Positions 8,093-17,169 of a stretch of DNA of 44,611 nucleotides are shown in pieces (positions within the stretch are counted from its first letter, which is position 1; each line of letters opens with the position of its first letter). A program made the position numbers and the translations under genes. The stretch lies in assembly GCA_944392965.1 (NCBI GenBank), contig CALXYM010000017.1, forward strand, positions 1 through 44,611, written 5' to 3'. The notes beneath the pieces were generated by a model, which was not told the DNA's origin, searched no databases, and worked only from the letters and a program-made list of their open reading frames with translations. Source of the DNA: an uncultured Spirochaetaceae bacterium (GTDB lineage: Bacteria > Spirochaetota > Spirochaetia > Sphaerochaetales > Sphaerochaetaceae).

Positions 8093-9136
8093 TTATTTTT
8101 CAGTAGATGCAGGGGCGACCGAAGAACGCTCGACATATTCCATTTTTATCTCTATCCTCTTTCCTTCCTGATTGTTCTCAACCATTGAGACGATTTCAGA
8201 AAGAGCATGATGGGCAAGCAGTCCGAAATCAGCCCTGAAGGTAGATAGAGGTGGTCTTAGATATGAGGATATGAGGATATCATCAAATCCCGTCACAGAT
8301 ACATCATCGGGAATCCTGTATCCAGCTTTCTGCAGAGCTTCCATACACCCAATCGCAGAAAGGTCATTGGCTGCTATCACAGCAGTGGGATGATCCCCAT
8401 CAGACAAGGATGCAAGATACTCATCCATTCTCCGGTAAGAGATATCCTCATTGAATTCACCGTCTATCTTGTGGTAGGAGTCGATGCTACTTGAGAAGTC
8501 ACTTATGGCTTTTTCAATGTTTCTTGTCCGCCTGATAGCAGGTAAACGGTGTATGCTTGAATAGACATAAAGGAATCTCCTATGTCCAAGGTCAATCAAT
8601 CTTTTCACGAGATTATAGGCGCACTCCTCATCATCCATGTTAACCATCGAGATATTGGGATAGTCGCATCTCTCCTCCTGATTGACCAGGACAAGTGGAT
8701 ATTTCTTCTCACAGAGCTGCCTCACCTCCGGAGCATCGGTGGTATAGCCGAACAGGATTCCCCCCATGATCATCCGGGAGGAAAACAGTTTATTAACTTC
8801 GGAAACAAGCTTGTCCTGAGAGCAAAGGGTTGCCAGAACCTTATACCCGGCCTTTTCTGCCTCAATGAGAACATAATTAGTAAACTCCGTTGAGAAGTGG
8901 GAGGATATCTGGCTATGGCTGTCGAACACGAAGGAAAAGGAGGAGAAGAATCCTATGACCTTCTCCTGCTTACCTATCAGGCTGCGTGCATGGACGTTGG
9001 GCATGAAGTCGTATTCAGCAATCGCCGCATCAATCCGGGATGCGGTCTCAGCACTCACCCCGCTGCGTCCATTCATGTACTTTGACAATGACACCCTCGA
9101 TATTCCAAGAATCTTAGCAAGCTCCGTCGTCGTCAT
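8093..9136 (-). CDS. LacI-family regulator of the uronide operon
   Basis: This is a 347-residue repressor. The N-terminal helix-turn-helix reads MTTTELAKILGISRVSLSKY and the hinge helix is near residues 45-60. A periplasmic-binding-protein-like sensor follows, with AVIAANDLSAIGCMEAL and VSVTGFDDILISSYLRPPLSTFR, both LacI hallmarks. The start at 9136 has GAGGA eight bases upstream; a longer frame would run back into the PHP gene. It lies 10 bases behind the PHP gene in the operon. The near-perfect palindrome at 19212-19231, overlapping the operon's -10, is its likely operator. The inducer is probably a breakdown product of the imported oligosaccharide. Confidence 0.88.
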   Translation of the reverse strand: MTTTELAKILGISRVSLSKYMNGRSGVSAETASRIDAAIAEYDFMPNVHARSLIGKQEKVIGFFSSFSFVFDSHSQISSHFSTEFTNYVLIEAEKAGYKVLATLCSQDKLVSEVNKLFSSRMIMGGILFGYTTDAPEVRQLCEKKYPLVLVNQEERCDYPNISMVNMDDEECAYNLVKRLIDLGHRRFLYVYSSIHRLPAIRRTRNIEKAISDFSSSIDSYHKIDGEFNEDISYRRMDEYLASLSDGDHPTAVIAANDLSAIGCMEALQKAGYRIPDDVSVTGFDDILISSYLRPPLSTFRADFGLLAHHALSEIVSMVENNQEGKRIEIKMEYVERSSVAPASTEK

Positions 9137-9146
9137 ATTCTGTTCC

Positions 9147-10076
9147 TCAAACCAGATAAATAGGATTAGTCCAGGCCACCTTACCATTGGAATCTATGCA
9201 TTCAGCTCTGACGAATTCCTTATTCCCTCTCAGCTCTATCTTTGCTTCAGTGATTCCCGGTCCAATCGCTCTTCTTATATTTCTATACTCACCCTTTATT
9301 ATAATCCTATCAACAGGAGAACACGAGATGTAAGCATAGTTATCCTTTACATAAAAATCATATATCTCTGGCCCGGAGGACGCATAGAAGCTGCCATTCT
9401 CTATCGCTTTAATGATAGCTTCCTGACTCCTCTCTTCTGTTCTGACGCAAATCCAACCGCCATAAGCATCGATATACCAGCAATTAAACGGCCATCCTTC
9501 CTGTTCAACATATCCATGGTGATTGTCATCGGAAGCAATAGCCTTCCATTTCCAACCACGACGTAATCCGCTTTCCCAGAAATGAGTACTCTCACCCATG
9601 TTCTCTCCCAGTACCGTTCCCCAGTTGTAAACCTCAACACCCGTAAAGTAGTCTATGTTGGCAATATCGGGAAACTCCAGAAGTGACCAGTTAGGATGAT
9701 TCAGGATTATAAGATAATCATCCTTATGCTTTCTGCAGAACTCATCCGTCTCTTCAGACGACGACATTTTAAAATGCGTTCCGCTTTCAAAAGGGGAATG
9801 CTTCCCCTTCTGAATAAAATTCAAATGAACGGGCTTCTCATTGAGGGATCCTGACAACTCAAAGCCCGGAATCAGAATAAAATTATCTATCTTGAGATCT
9901 GAATAATCATGATAATAATTATGATCTGTCACAGAGATGAAATCATATCCCCGTTCAGCAAAGGATCTGACCATCATCTCTGGACTCAGATCTCCATCAG
10001 AGGCCGTACTATGGCTATGGAGATTTCCTTTCAGCCATAACCCGTCCTTACTAAAATTCCTCAATTCCATAGCCAT
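9147..10076 (-). CDS. PHP-domain metal-dependent hydrolase
   Basis: This 309-residue protein carries the PHP fold, a metal-dependent phosphoesterase-type domain. Visible metal ligands include H20 and H22 (NLHSHST), D51-H52 (SVTDHN), E73 (GFEL), H127 (LNHPNW) and a late DDNHHG around 183-188. The pattern is closest to stand-alone CehA/McbA-type PHP proteins rather than polymerase or HisK forms. The start ATG at 10076 follows AAGGAGA. It sits between the binding-protein gene and lacI with gaps of only 10-11 bases. Its place in a sugar operon suggests it acts on a sugar-derived ester or phosphate, which is an inference. No signal peptide, so cytoplasmic. Confidence 0.8.
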   Translation of the reverse strand: MAMELRNFSKDGLWLKGNLHSHSTASDGDLSPEMMVRSFAERGYDFISVTDHNYYHDYSDLKIDNFILIPGFELSGSLNEKPVHLNFIQKGKHSPFESGTHFKMSSSEETDEFCRKHKDDYLIILNHPNWSLLEFPDIANIDYFTGVEVYNWGTVLGENMGESTHFWESGLRRGWKWKAIASDDNHHGYVEQEGWPFNCWYIDAYGGWICVRTEERSQEAIIKAIENGSFYASSGPEIYDFYVKDNYAYISCSPVDRIIIKGEYRNIRRAIGPGITEAKIELRGNKEFVRAECIDSNGKVAWTNPIYLV

Positions 10077-10087
10077 TACGTTTCTCC

Positions 10088-11629
10088 TTAGTTATTCTCT
10101 ACTGCAAACGTTGAATCATACCAGGCTGCCCTCTCATCAAGAACTTCCTGCAGATGGTTCTCAAGAAGCACCTGATACTGCTCCTCATAGACTGCATCAA
10201 ACTGTCCCTCAGGAGCATTCATGACCTTGAGTACGAACTCACAGATAAGTGTCTGCAAAAGCGGTACATATTTATCCGAAGGAAGAGCTGCATGTATTAC
10301 GCAAGGATCGTAGTAACCGTCCTTGTTGTATCTGATATCGAAATCAGCCTTGAAGAATTCCGTTGGAACTCCGGGCCAGCTGTTCTCCTGATTTCTCAGA
10401 TATACATCCTCTCCAAAGAAAAGCGGGCTTCTGATGAGCATTGAGAAATCACCGAGTGATGTCGGATAGCCAAGTGCTCTTATCTCATCATTCGATTTCT
10501 TTACTGGAACACCATCCTCTCCCATCGTAGAGCCGATTCCAACCCTTGCATACTCTATCTCCATCACGTTGTCCCTGTTGGACATGAAGTTAAGATAGAC
10601 CATGATGGCATCGATCTTATCCTCTGAGGCAACTGGAACATATACGTAGTTTGATACAGGGGATGCAGAAGGTACTATATGATCTCCATCCGCATTTGGA
10701 AGGGTATCAACAGGCCACATGCAGTAGTTCTCCAGTTCGGGGTTCGTGAATGCAGGATATGCGTTATCGGTATCATTTCCGATGAAGTATGCAACCTTTC
10801 CATTGGCAAGGTCCTGCTTCAGCTGAGTCTCATCCGTATCAATTGCGAAGTTAGGATCGATTATACCATCAAGCACGAACTGATTGAGCTGCCTCAGTCC
10901 TTCTTTGCCACCCTCTTTGAAAATGCTTGTAAAGGACGGTTCATAGATGTAGTTCGCCCTCTCATCGGCACGGCTTGTATAGGAAAGGATGAAGTTGATG
11001 AATCTTGCATCAGTGACCTTTCCAGAGAAGCCGAAAGGTTTCATATCCGGATAGTTCTCCTTCACGGCATAAAGAAAATCGATAAGCTCCTCCCTAGTGT
11101 CGGGCATCTCCATTCCGAGCTCTTCAACGATATCCTTTCTTATATACTGGTGGTGGGATCTTCCATAGAGCTCAAACGTTCTTGGAAGGCAGTAAAGCTC
11201 TCCATCAAGCTTTACCATGTCGATACCGGAGGCGGAATTTTCAAGCCACTCAGGATCAAGGCGGTCCAGATACGGTGTAAGCTCTAAAAGTCCTCCCTGG
11301 CTGGCGTAAGTGGAGACACGCTGGAAATCATATGTCATCACGACATCCGGAGCGTCCCCCGCGGCAAGCATGGAGTTGACTGTATCATCAGCTCCTGAAC
11401 GTGGGATAGGAACATATGTAACCTTCACCCCCTGAGGAGCAAGCTGCTCGTTTATCCAGCGTGTCAGCTCGTTATCAACTGTAGTGTTTCCACCGGAGAA
11501 CTGCTCTCCTCTCTCATATACCATTACACGTATCTCAGTCAAATCACCTGACTGCTCACTGCTTCCACCTGCGAAACAGAGGCTTATTGAACATACGATA
11601 CTCAACACGATTAACAGAATCCTCTTCAT
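10088..11629 (-). CDS. Sugar ABC transporter substrate-binding protein (LipO type)
   Basis: This 513-residue extracytoplasmic binding protein belongs to the large family-1 type that partners LplB/LplC permeases. The N-terminal signal (MKRILLIVLSIVCSISLC) leads into FAGGSSEQ, a spirochaete-like export signal with a cysteine at 18. Domain signs include MLAAGDAPDVVMTYD near residue 95 and AYPAFTNPELENY in the middle. The start has a perfect AAAGGAGGT upstream. It is encoded three bases after the 763-residue protein and eleven before the PHP gene. It should bind the oligosaccharide that the operon degrades. The operon carries no ATPase, so a shared one is needed. Confidence 0.85.
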   Translation of the reverse strand: MKRILLIVLSIVCSISLCFAGGSSEQSGDLTEIRVMVYERGEQFSGGNTTVDNELTRWINEQLAPQGVKVTYVPIPRSGADDTVNSMLAAGDAPDVVMTYDFQRVSTYASQGGLLELTPYLDRLDPEWLENSASGIDMVKLDGELYCLPRTFELYGRSHHQYIRKDIVEELGMEMPDTREELIDFLYAVKENYPDMKPFGFSGKVTDARFINFILSYTSRADERANYIYEPSFTSIFKEGGKEGLRQLNQFVLDGIIDPNFAIDTDETQLKQDLANGKVAYFIGNDTDNAYPAFTNPELENYCMWPVDTLPNADGDHIVPSASPVSNYVYVPVASEDKIDAIMVYLNFMSNRDNVMEIEYARVGIGSTMGEDGVPVKKSNDEIRALGYPTSLGDFSMLIRSPLFFGEDVYLRNQENSWPGVPTEFFKADFDIRYNKDGYYDPCVIHAALPSDKYVPLLQTLICEFVLKVMNAPEGQFDAVYEEQYQVLLENHLQEVLDERAAWYDSTFAVENN

Positions 11630-11632
11630 CTG

Positions 11633-13924
11633 TTACCTCCTTTGAATGAACTCTGATAAATAGTTTGTCAATTTTTCTATCTCCCCAGTTCCTAATTTCC
11701 CTTCAGATATCCAGACTCTCCAGACATCATCATCTCCATAGGAACGGATTTCCATGTTTTTAAATGGTCCCGATGTGACCAGTTCCAGACCATTCTTCGC
11801 AGAAAGATACACGTATACATCTTCTTTCCTCACATACATGTGATTACCTTCCATTTTGAAATCATCGAAGAAGAGAAGAGGTACATACGCATGGGTAAAA
11901 CCAGCCTCTCCTGTAAGACGTCCGAATCTCAGCTCTGCCCTGTTTTCATCCTGAGCGACGGTGGGAAGTAGAAGGCTTCCTGCGAAATACGAGGGGCGTC
12001 CCTCTCCGAAGGGAGCCAGCTCTCCTGGGTGATTTATCCAGATCTGACAGTCAGGATTACATACACTGATATGTATCAGATGTTCCTGATTACCCTTCTC
12101 TCCTTCCTTTCTATTAAGAGCCGTCGAGAGTATGAACTTTGGCGTCTTGTAGGAATAGAGATCGAGAGAAAGAGGATTCACCCTTGCCTTAAAGATCGTC
12201 GGGCTCTTCACCTCATACCTCTTTATGATGTCCTCTCCCGGTTCATATGTGGAGAGACAGAAGAGGACCGTTGCGAAGGCGTTCTGATTGAGATACCCCT
12301 CCCCGAAGAATATCCAGTTGAGAGCGGATATCTCTCCCAGTCTCCGTCCGATGAGGTTCTTAAAATAGATTCTGCCATAACTGGAGGACATGACACCTTT
12401 GAAGCTGTTCTCCGCTATCAGGGTAAAAACGGAATCAAGAATCTTCTTAGCACGCGTAACAAGGCGTTCATTCTCCGAGCAGATCACAATAGAGATGATG
12501 GCGATGAGATCGATTGGAATATAAACTGATGAGTTCCACTCTATGAACCCGTTCTTCTCGAAATTATCAAACCACGCATCCAGTCGTTTTTCAGCACGTT
12601 CTACATGCTCACTGCCTTTGATTTTCGCAGATGAGAACATCTCATCAGGATAGAGCTCTCCTGCAAGAAGTTCTGAAACATGGAAATTAAGCGCATGGTT
12701 CTCACTGTAATACCACATCACATCAGTGCCATACTCATCCGACCAGTAACGGAAATTCAGGATCATCTCCTTCATTCTTTCCAGCTGCTCGGCAGAGAAG
12801 AAATGCCTCAGGTTCTTCATAGCATATATGATCGCTGCGAATCTGAAATCTGAGCAGTCATAATGCGCCTCCATCTTCTCCATCTCAAGATTGAATATCT
12901 CCTGATCAAGATGGTTCTCAACAAGACATTTGGCGATCAAGGTCTGGAATGTCTTATTCCCGTACTTTGCATAGAACTTGAGAGCTTCCTTTTTTCGCTT
13001 CTCTATAGTATCGGGTGCCTTTATGCTAATCGTGTAGTATTCGGCATCAAGTTTTGAAGTTATGCGACAACCCTCCACCTCGGCTTCGATACAAACTGAG
13101 ATGAGTCCGAACGGTTTAAATAGCATATCACTTAAAGGAATGCTTTCTTTATCCCCATCAATAACGAACTTTTTGCTACTAGATTCCGTTACCGCGTTAG
13201 AATCGGGATAGCTCAGCGTGATATTAAGCTCCAAGGGCTCCCTTACCCTCTTGCCTACTATTATATTCACATCAGAAGTTGAATAGTTCTGCCTGTCCAG
13301 ATAAAGGCTGTCCAGGACATCCCTCACATATGATATCTTCTCGAAATCAACCTTCTTTGGAAGATGTAAAAACAGGGTATCTTCCCCCAGATATGTAAGT
13401 CTTACATAAAGCTGGGAATCCCTCTCTGCAAGATCATCCGCAACGATCTTAACAACATGACGACCTTTTGTAAGATGCAGGGAAAAGAGGATTTCCTTCT
13501 CGATTATCCTCATCGAATTGAAATCCGTTATGACAAGCATACCGTCAAGATATATCTTTATAAGACTGCAGGTATGCAGAGAGAAGGGATAGAGTCCCTC
13601 CTTCTCCACTTCCATGTCATACTCGGCGGCAAAACTCACCTCATGAGGGGTGAAAAAGAAACGGCTGAACTCCACCCTGGTACTTCTTGATGGGATTGAG
13701 ATCTCAGTGCACTCAGGCTCTGGTCTGAGCCCGGAGATGAAATCATTGTCCCTCTCGTAAATCCTTCTGAGGGGGGAGACTATCTCCGTGTAATGGATAT
13801 CAGGTCTGTAGATGGCCTCATACACTCCTCCCTTCCTGTTCCAGGGCAGGGCAGTCAGGTCACTCTTCTTACAAAGCCCCAGATCCTCCCCCTTATTTAT
13901 CCTGATTTTAAAATCCTTATTCAT
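11633..13924 (-). CDS. Putative alpha-toroid lyase-like protein, paralogue B
   Basis: This 763-residue cytoplasmic protein is of unknown family and clearly paralogous to its upstream neighbour. There are three regions. Residues about 50-190 look like a jelly-roll (IKIYLDGMLVITD, GRHVVKIVADD). Residues about 310-560 are alpha-helical with WYYSENHALNFHVSE (N409, H410) and EWNSSVYIPIDL (Y468). Residues about 580-720 are beta-rich with IWINHPGE (N631, H632) and GRPSYFAGS. The helical plus beta layout and the Asn/His, Tyr and His spots recall heparinase- and alginate-lyase-type enzymes. The order is similar but I cannot assign a known family. The start overlaps the previous gene by 8 bases (coupled). 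No signal peptide is present, so it would act on imported sugar. Confidence 0.6.
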   Translation of the reverse strand: MNKDFKIRINKGEDLGLCKKSDLTALPWNRKGGVYEAIYRPDIHYTEIVSPLRRIYERDNDFISGLRPEPECTEISIPSRSTRVEFSRFFFTPHEVSFAAEYDMEVEKEGLYPFSLHTCSLIKIYLDGMLVITDFNSMRIIEKEILFSLHLTKGRHVVKIVADDLAERDSQLYVRLTYLGEDTLFLHLPKKVDFEKISYVRDVLDSLYLDRQNYSTSDVNIIVGKRVREPLELNITLSYPDSNAVTESSSKKFVIDGDKESIPLSDMLFKPFGLISVCIEAEVEGCRITSKLDAEYYTISIKAPDTIEKRKKEALKFYAKYGNKTFQTLIAKCLVENHLDQEIFNLEMEKMEAHYDCSDFRFAAIIYAMKNLRHFFSAEQLERMKEMILNFRYWSDEYGTDVMWYYSENHALNFHVSELLAGELYPDEMFSSAKIKGSEHVERAEKRLDAWFDNFEKNGFIEWNSSVYIPIDLIAIISIVICSENERLVTRAKKILDSVFTLIAENSFKGVMSSSYGRIYFKNLIGRRLGEISALNWIFFGEGYLNQNAFATVLFCLSTYEPGEDIIKRYEVKSPTIFKARVNPLSLDLYSYKTPKFILSTALNRKEGEKGNQEHLIHISVCNPDCQIWINHPGELAPFGEGRPSYFAGSLLLPTVAQDENRAELRFGRLTGEAGFTHAYVPLLFFDDFKMEGNHMYVRKEDVYVYLSAKNGLELVTSGPFKNMEIRSYGDDDVWRVWISEGKLGTGEIEKLTNYLSEFIQRR

Positions 13925-16289
13925 TACTACCTCTCAATAAAGGGAAACGAATTATGCCATATGAAAAATCATCGACGACGGCCTCTTTTCCCTCATAATC
14001 CAGATGGAAAGTCTCTGCATAACGTCTGAAAGCAGAGAAAGATATCTCGTCTGAATCGGCAACCCTCACATACCATGTATTCACAAGACCCTTTGATGTA
14101 AGCTGGTACCGTCTCAATGATGGTATCGATGAATCCATCAGACCATTCTCGGCATAGATGAAGGCAAAAGCACTGCCAAGGTGCAGGATGACATACTTCT
14201 CCCCTCTGAGAACTTCATCATAGGAATCGAAATTTGCGATGAGCTGCGTGTAATCGGCCTCCACCAGACTTGTTCCCGATGGAGGGAAGTTCCATGAAAG
14301 CAACACGGACGACTGATACTGTGTCACTTTTGGAGTAAGGGCGTTACCCGTGAAAAACCCCGGACGACGTGTTCCCCATATCTTCAACTCTCCCGGGTGA
14401 TTTATCCAGAAATGCCCCCTCCAGTCTGAGAGTAATACGTTTATCAGCTGTTCCTGAGAACCTGGACCTCCTTCCCTTGGAGATGAGGAAGAGGAGATTA
14501 TGTAATTCGTATTCTTTGCAGTATAGGTTCTTACCTTAAATCTACCACTCTCCCTTTCCCTGACATAGAGCTCCTTCTTATTCCAATTTGCAATCTCCTC
14601 CTGTCCTTTCTCTGGCTCATAAGAAGAGAGGGCAAAAAGAAGTGGGCAGTCGGCAACTACGAGATTACCAGTTCCCCATGCCAGACGGCATAGAGAGCCA
14701 GTGAAGTGGGTCCTGGTACCAAACAGATCCTCAGCATAAATCCTGCCACTGGAACCGATGAGCATTCCCTTGAAAACGAAATCTGAGAAAATGGAGAAAG
14801 TCATGTCAAGCGCTTTTCTGGAATACTGCCTCAATACCTCGTCATCACATAACTCAAACAGGGTAAAGAACGCAACAAGGTCCACGGGGATGTATGTTAT
14901 GGAATTCCATTCGTTATACCCTCTCGTGAACAGCTGGGTGAACCAGTCCATCAAAAGTGCTCTGGCCTTAGTCTTATGTTCAGAGCCTGTGAGCCCACTG
15001 TTCGTGAATACCCTCTGGGGAAAAAGTGTTCCCGCTATGTATTCACTGACGTGGAAGGAAAGTGCATGATTTTCAGAGAAGAACCACATCGCATCATTTC
15101 CCGGTTCATCATACCAATATCTGAAGGAGAGGAAGAGAGCCTCAACATTTTTCTTTTCCTCAGATGAAAACACATGTGGCCATTTCGAATAGATCCAGAG
15201 GAGACGGAGCATCCTGAAATCGGCACAGTCCCCTCTATGACGGATCATGTAATAGAATCCCTCGAGATCACGCATGTCATCCTCTGCAACCGCCTCAAGA
15301 TAAAGGGAGGAAATCAGATGGGCAAATGATCCCTTCGTGTTATCTGCGACAAACCTCACATACTCCAGCTTCCTCTCCTTTATATCCGCGGAAGCAGGAG
15401 ATGATGAGCAGGAGGAAGGAACGGTTTCCGCATAAAGCTCACTCTCCAACCTAACATCGCTTTCCCTGTAAGTCACCTTGAGGGAATTAAAGCCCCCTGC
15501 CACATCATCTGATGAGCGGACGAACAAACTCTTCTCTCCTTTTTTCCATACAAACTGGGATGAAAAAGAACCGAAGGTGATAAGGAGCTCCAGATCATAA
15601 GGACATGGGATATCAGAATAAAGATTGACGGCAGCTCCCTCATAACTGAAACTCTCAAGATAGAGGGAAGAGAGGAAATGTTTGACCTCTTTGAGCCGTC
15701 TCTCATCGACATCCGTCTCCACAGAGCATGAGAAAGGAATCCCACAGTTCTGGATGGCAAATCGGAAAAGGATGTTCCTCTCCCCATAATCATCATAACC
15801 GACAACGATCTCATTCTTCCCCTTCTCAAGATCGGCATGGAAAGAAAACTCCTGCTGAATGTTGCTCTGGTAAGGGGCGTGAGCGAGGACTTCTACCCCG
15901 TTCACCCATACCTTCATCGCCCCGGAAAAGAGGGCCTTGAACTCATGTACATGCGCCTTGTCCGTAATAAGGAGGACTCGGGAATACATGGTCAGGGAAG
16001 TAGGATATTTCCACATACCGGAGAAATCAACCTGATTAGTATCAGAAGGCCAGTAGAGCTTAAAAAAGCTGATGTCAGACGGATAGGATGTATTCAGAAA
16101 ATCCCTCTCCCGTACATATTGTCTTTTTGCAGGAGATACGATCTCCTTTCCGTTTTTTTGCTTCGTACTGGCTCCCGCATGGTAGTTATCAAACTCCATC
16201 CTCTGCATATCGGCACTATAAGGCTTCTCGATACAGCCGGTGGTATTCCAGATGTTTATAAAACCGTTCGTCTCAACCGTATATTGCAT
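13917..16289 (-). CDS. Putative alpha-toroid lyase-like protein, paralogue A
   Basis: This 790-residue partner of the next gene has the same domain order. The N-terminal jelly-roll carries MKVWVNGVEVL and LEKGKNEIVVGYDDYGERN (residues about 125-175). The helical domain has MWFFSENHALSFHVSE (N407, H408), EWNSITYIPVDL (Y466) and SSGRIY (513-518). The C-terminal beta part has FWINHPGE (N630, H631) and a RRPGFFTGN element. These shared spots are the best candidates for an active site. There is no signal peptide. The start ATG follows GAGAGGTG, 13 bases after the permease stop. Two diverged copies side by side suggest two cleavage specificities on one substrate. Lyase activity is an inference from fold and the GH105 neighbour. 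Confidence 0.6.
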   Translation of the reverse strand: MQYTVETNGFINIWNTTGCIEKPYSADMQRMEFDNYHAGASTKQKNGKEIVSPAKRQYVRERDFLNTSYPSDISFFKLYWPSDTNQVDFSGMWKYPTSLTMYSRVLLITDKAHVHEFKALFSGAMKVWVNGVEVLAHAPYQSNIQQEFSFHADLEKGKNEIVVGYDDYGERNILFRFAIQNCGIPFSCSVETDVDERRLKEVKHFLSSLYLESFSYEGAAVNLYSDIPCPYDLELLITFGSFSSQFVWKKGEKSLFVRSSDDVAGGFNSLKVTYRESDVRLESELYAETVPSSCSSSPASADIKERKLEYVRFVADNTKGSFAHLISSLYLEAVAEDDMRDLEGFYYMIRHRGDCADFRMLRLLWIYSKWPHVFSSEEKKNVEALFLSFRYWYDEPGNDAMWFFSENHALSFHVSEYIAGTLFPQRVFTNSGLTGSEHKTKARALLMDWFTQLFTRGYNEWNSITYIPVDLVAFFTLFELCDDEVLRQYSRKALDMTFSIFSDFVFKGMLIGSSGRIYAEDLFGTRTHFTGSLCRLAWGTGNLVVADCPLLFALSSYEPEKGQEEIANWNKKELYVRERESGRFKVRTYTAKNTNYIISSSSSPREGGPGSQEQLINVLLSDWRGHFWINHPGELKIWGTRRPGFFTGNALTPKVTQYQSSVLLSWNFPPSGTSLVEADYTQLIANFDSYDEVLRGEKYVILHLGSAFAFIYAENGLMDSSIPSLRRYQLTSKGLVNTWYVRVADSDEISFSAFRRYAETFHLDYEGKEAVVDDFSYGIIRFPLLRGSNE

Positions 16290-16302
16290 GATTCAACACC
16301 TC

Positions 16303-17169
16303 TCATTCCTTCACACTGCCGACCATGACGCCCTTCTTGAAATACTTCTGTACGAAAGGATAGATTATGAGCATCGGGAGCATGGTAAACACAACACATG
16401 CGGATTTGAAATTCTCAGGAGCAACAATCTGAACCATTCCATCCTCATAAGGAATGTTTATCAGATCAAGCATCAGCTTAAGCTTGTACTGCAGCGTATA
16501 GAGGTTTGGATTCTGAATATACAATATGATATCAGAAACCCCGTTCCACCTGTTCACAGCATAGAACATCGTCAGAGTAAGAAGAGCAGCCTTAGAAAGA
16601 GGTATTGCTATCTCTCGAAGAGCCTTGAACTCACTGCATCCATCAATGTAGGCAGCCTCATACAAACTCTGGTTTATGCTCATGAAGAATGTTCTCAGAA
16701 TTATGAGATTGAAAGCACTTATCATTCCAGGAAGCAGGAGTACCCATATGGTATTCAGAAGATGAAGTTCTTTGTAAAGGAGGTACTCGGGTATCATTCC
16801 CGCACTGAAATACATGGTGAAAACGATCATCAGGAGGATGACCCTCTTCCCAGGAAGGTCCTTCTTTGAAAGAGGATAAGCGGCAAGTATCGTCGCCATC
16901 ATGGAGATTACTGCCTGTGCGATCATCAGGGCGATGGAGAAGAAGAACGCCCTTATCATGCTCAAGTCATTGAGAATCATCGAATATGCTTCGGTATTGA
17001 AACCGACGGGCCAGATGCCGACCTTACCTGTGAGAATGGCATTCTTATCACTGAAGGACGTAGCTACGATGTTTATTATCGGAAGAAGCGTTATCACGCA
17101 TACAAGTATGAAGAATATGGTCATCACAAGCTGGAATGCGCCGAATTTTCTCTCATATACAGTAGACAT
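16303..17169 (-). CDS. Sugar ABC transporter permease, LplC/YtcP type
   Basis: This 288-residue inner-membrane permease carries the LplC-type opening (FGAFQLVMTIFFILVCVITLLPIINIVATSFS in part). Its EAA loop reads EAAYIDGCSEFKALREIAIP, followed by further membrane helices and a C-terminal PFVQKYFKKGVMVGSVKE typical of the family. It starts on the last base of the LplB stop (TAATG), so the two permeases are translationally linked. With the LplB-type protein it forms the channel for the oligosaccharide delivered by the binding protein at 10088. The permease class is sure; the substrate is inferred from neighbours. Confidence 0.9.
   Translation of the reverse strand: MSTVYERKFGAFQLVMTIFFILVCVITLLPIINIVATSFSDKNAILTGKVGIWPVGFNTEAYSMILNDLSMIRAFFFSIALMIAQAVISMMATILAAYPLSKKDLPGKRVILLMIVFTMYFSAGMIPEYLLYKELHLLNTIWVLLLPGMISAFNLIILRTFFMSINQSLYEAAYIDGCSEFKALREIAIPLSKAALLTLTMFYAVNRWNGVSDIILYIQNPNLYTLQYKLKLMLDLINIPYEDGMVQIVAPENFKSACVVFTMLPMLIIYPFVQKYFKKGVMVGSVKE

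Noticed and set aside
9401-9640. Minus-strand frame in another phase within the PHP gene
   Set aside because: Shadow frame of the PHP hydrolase, whose metal ligands are all in the other frame.
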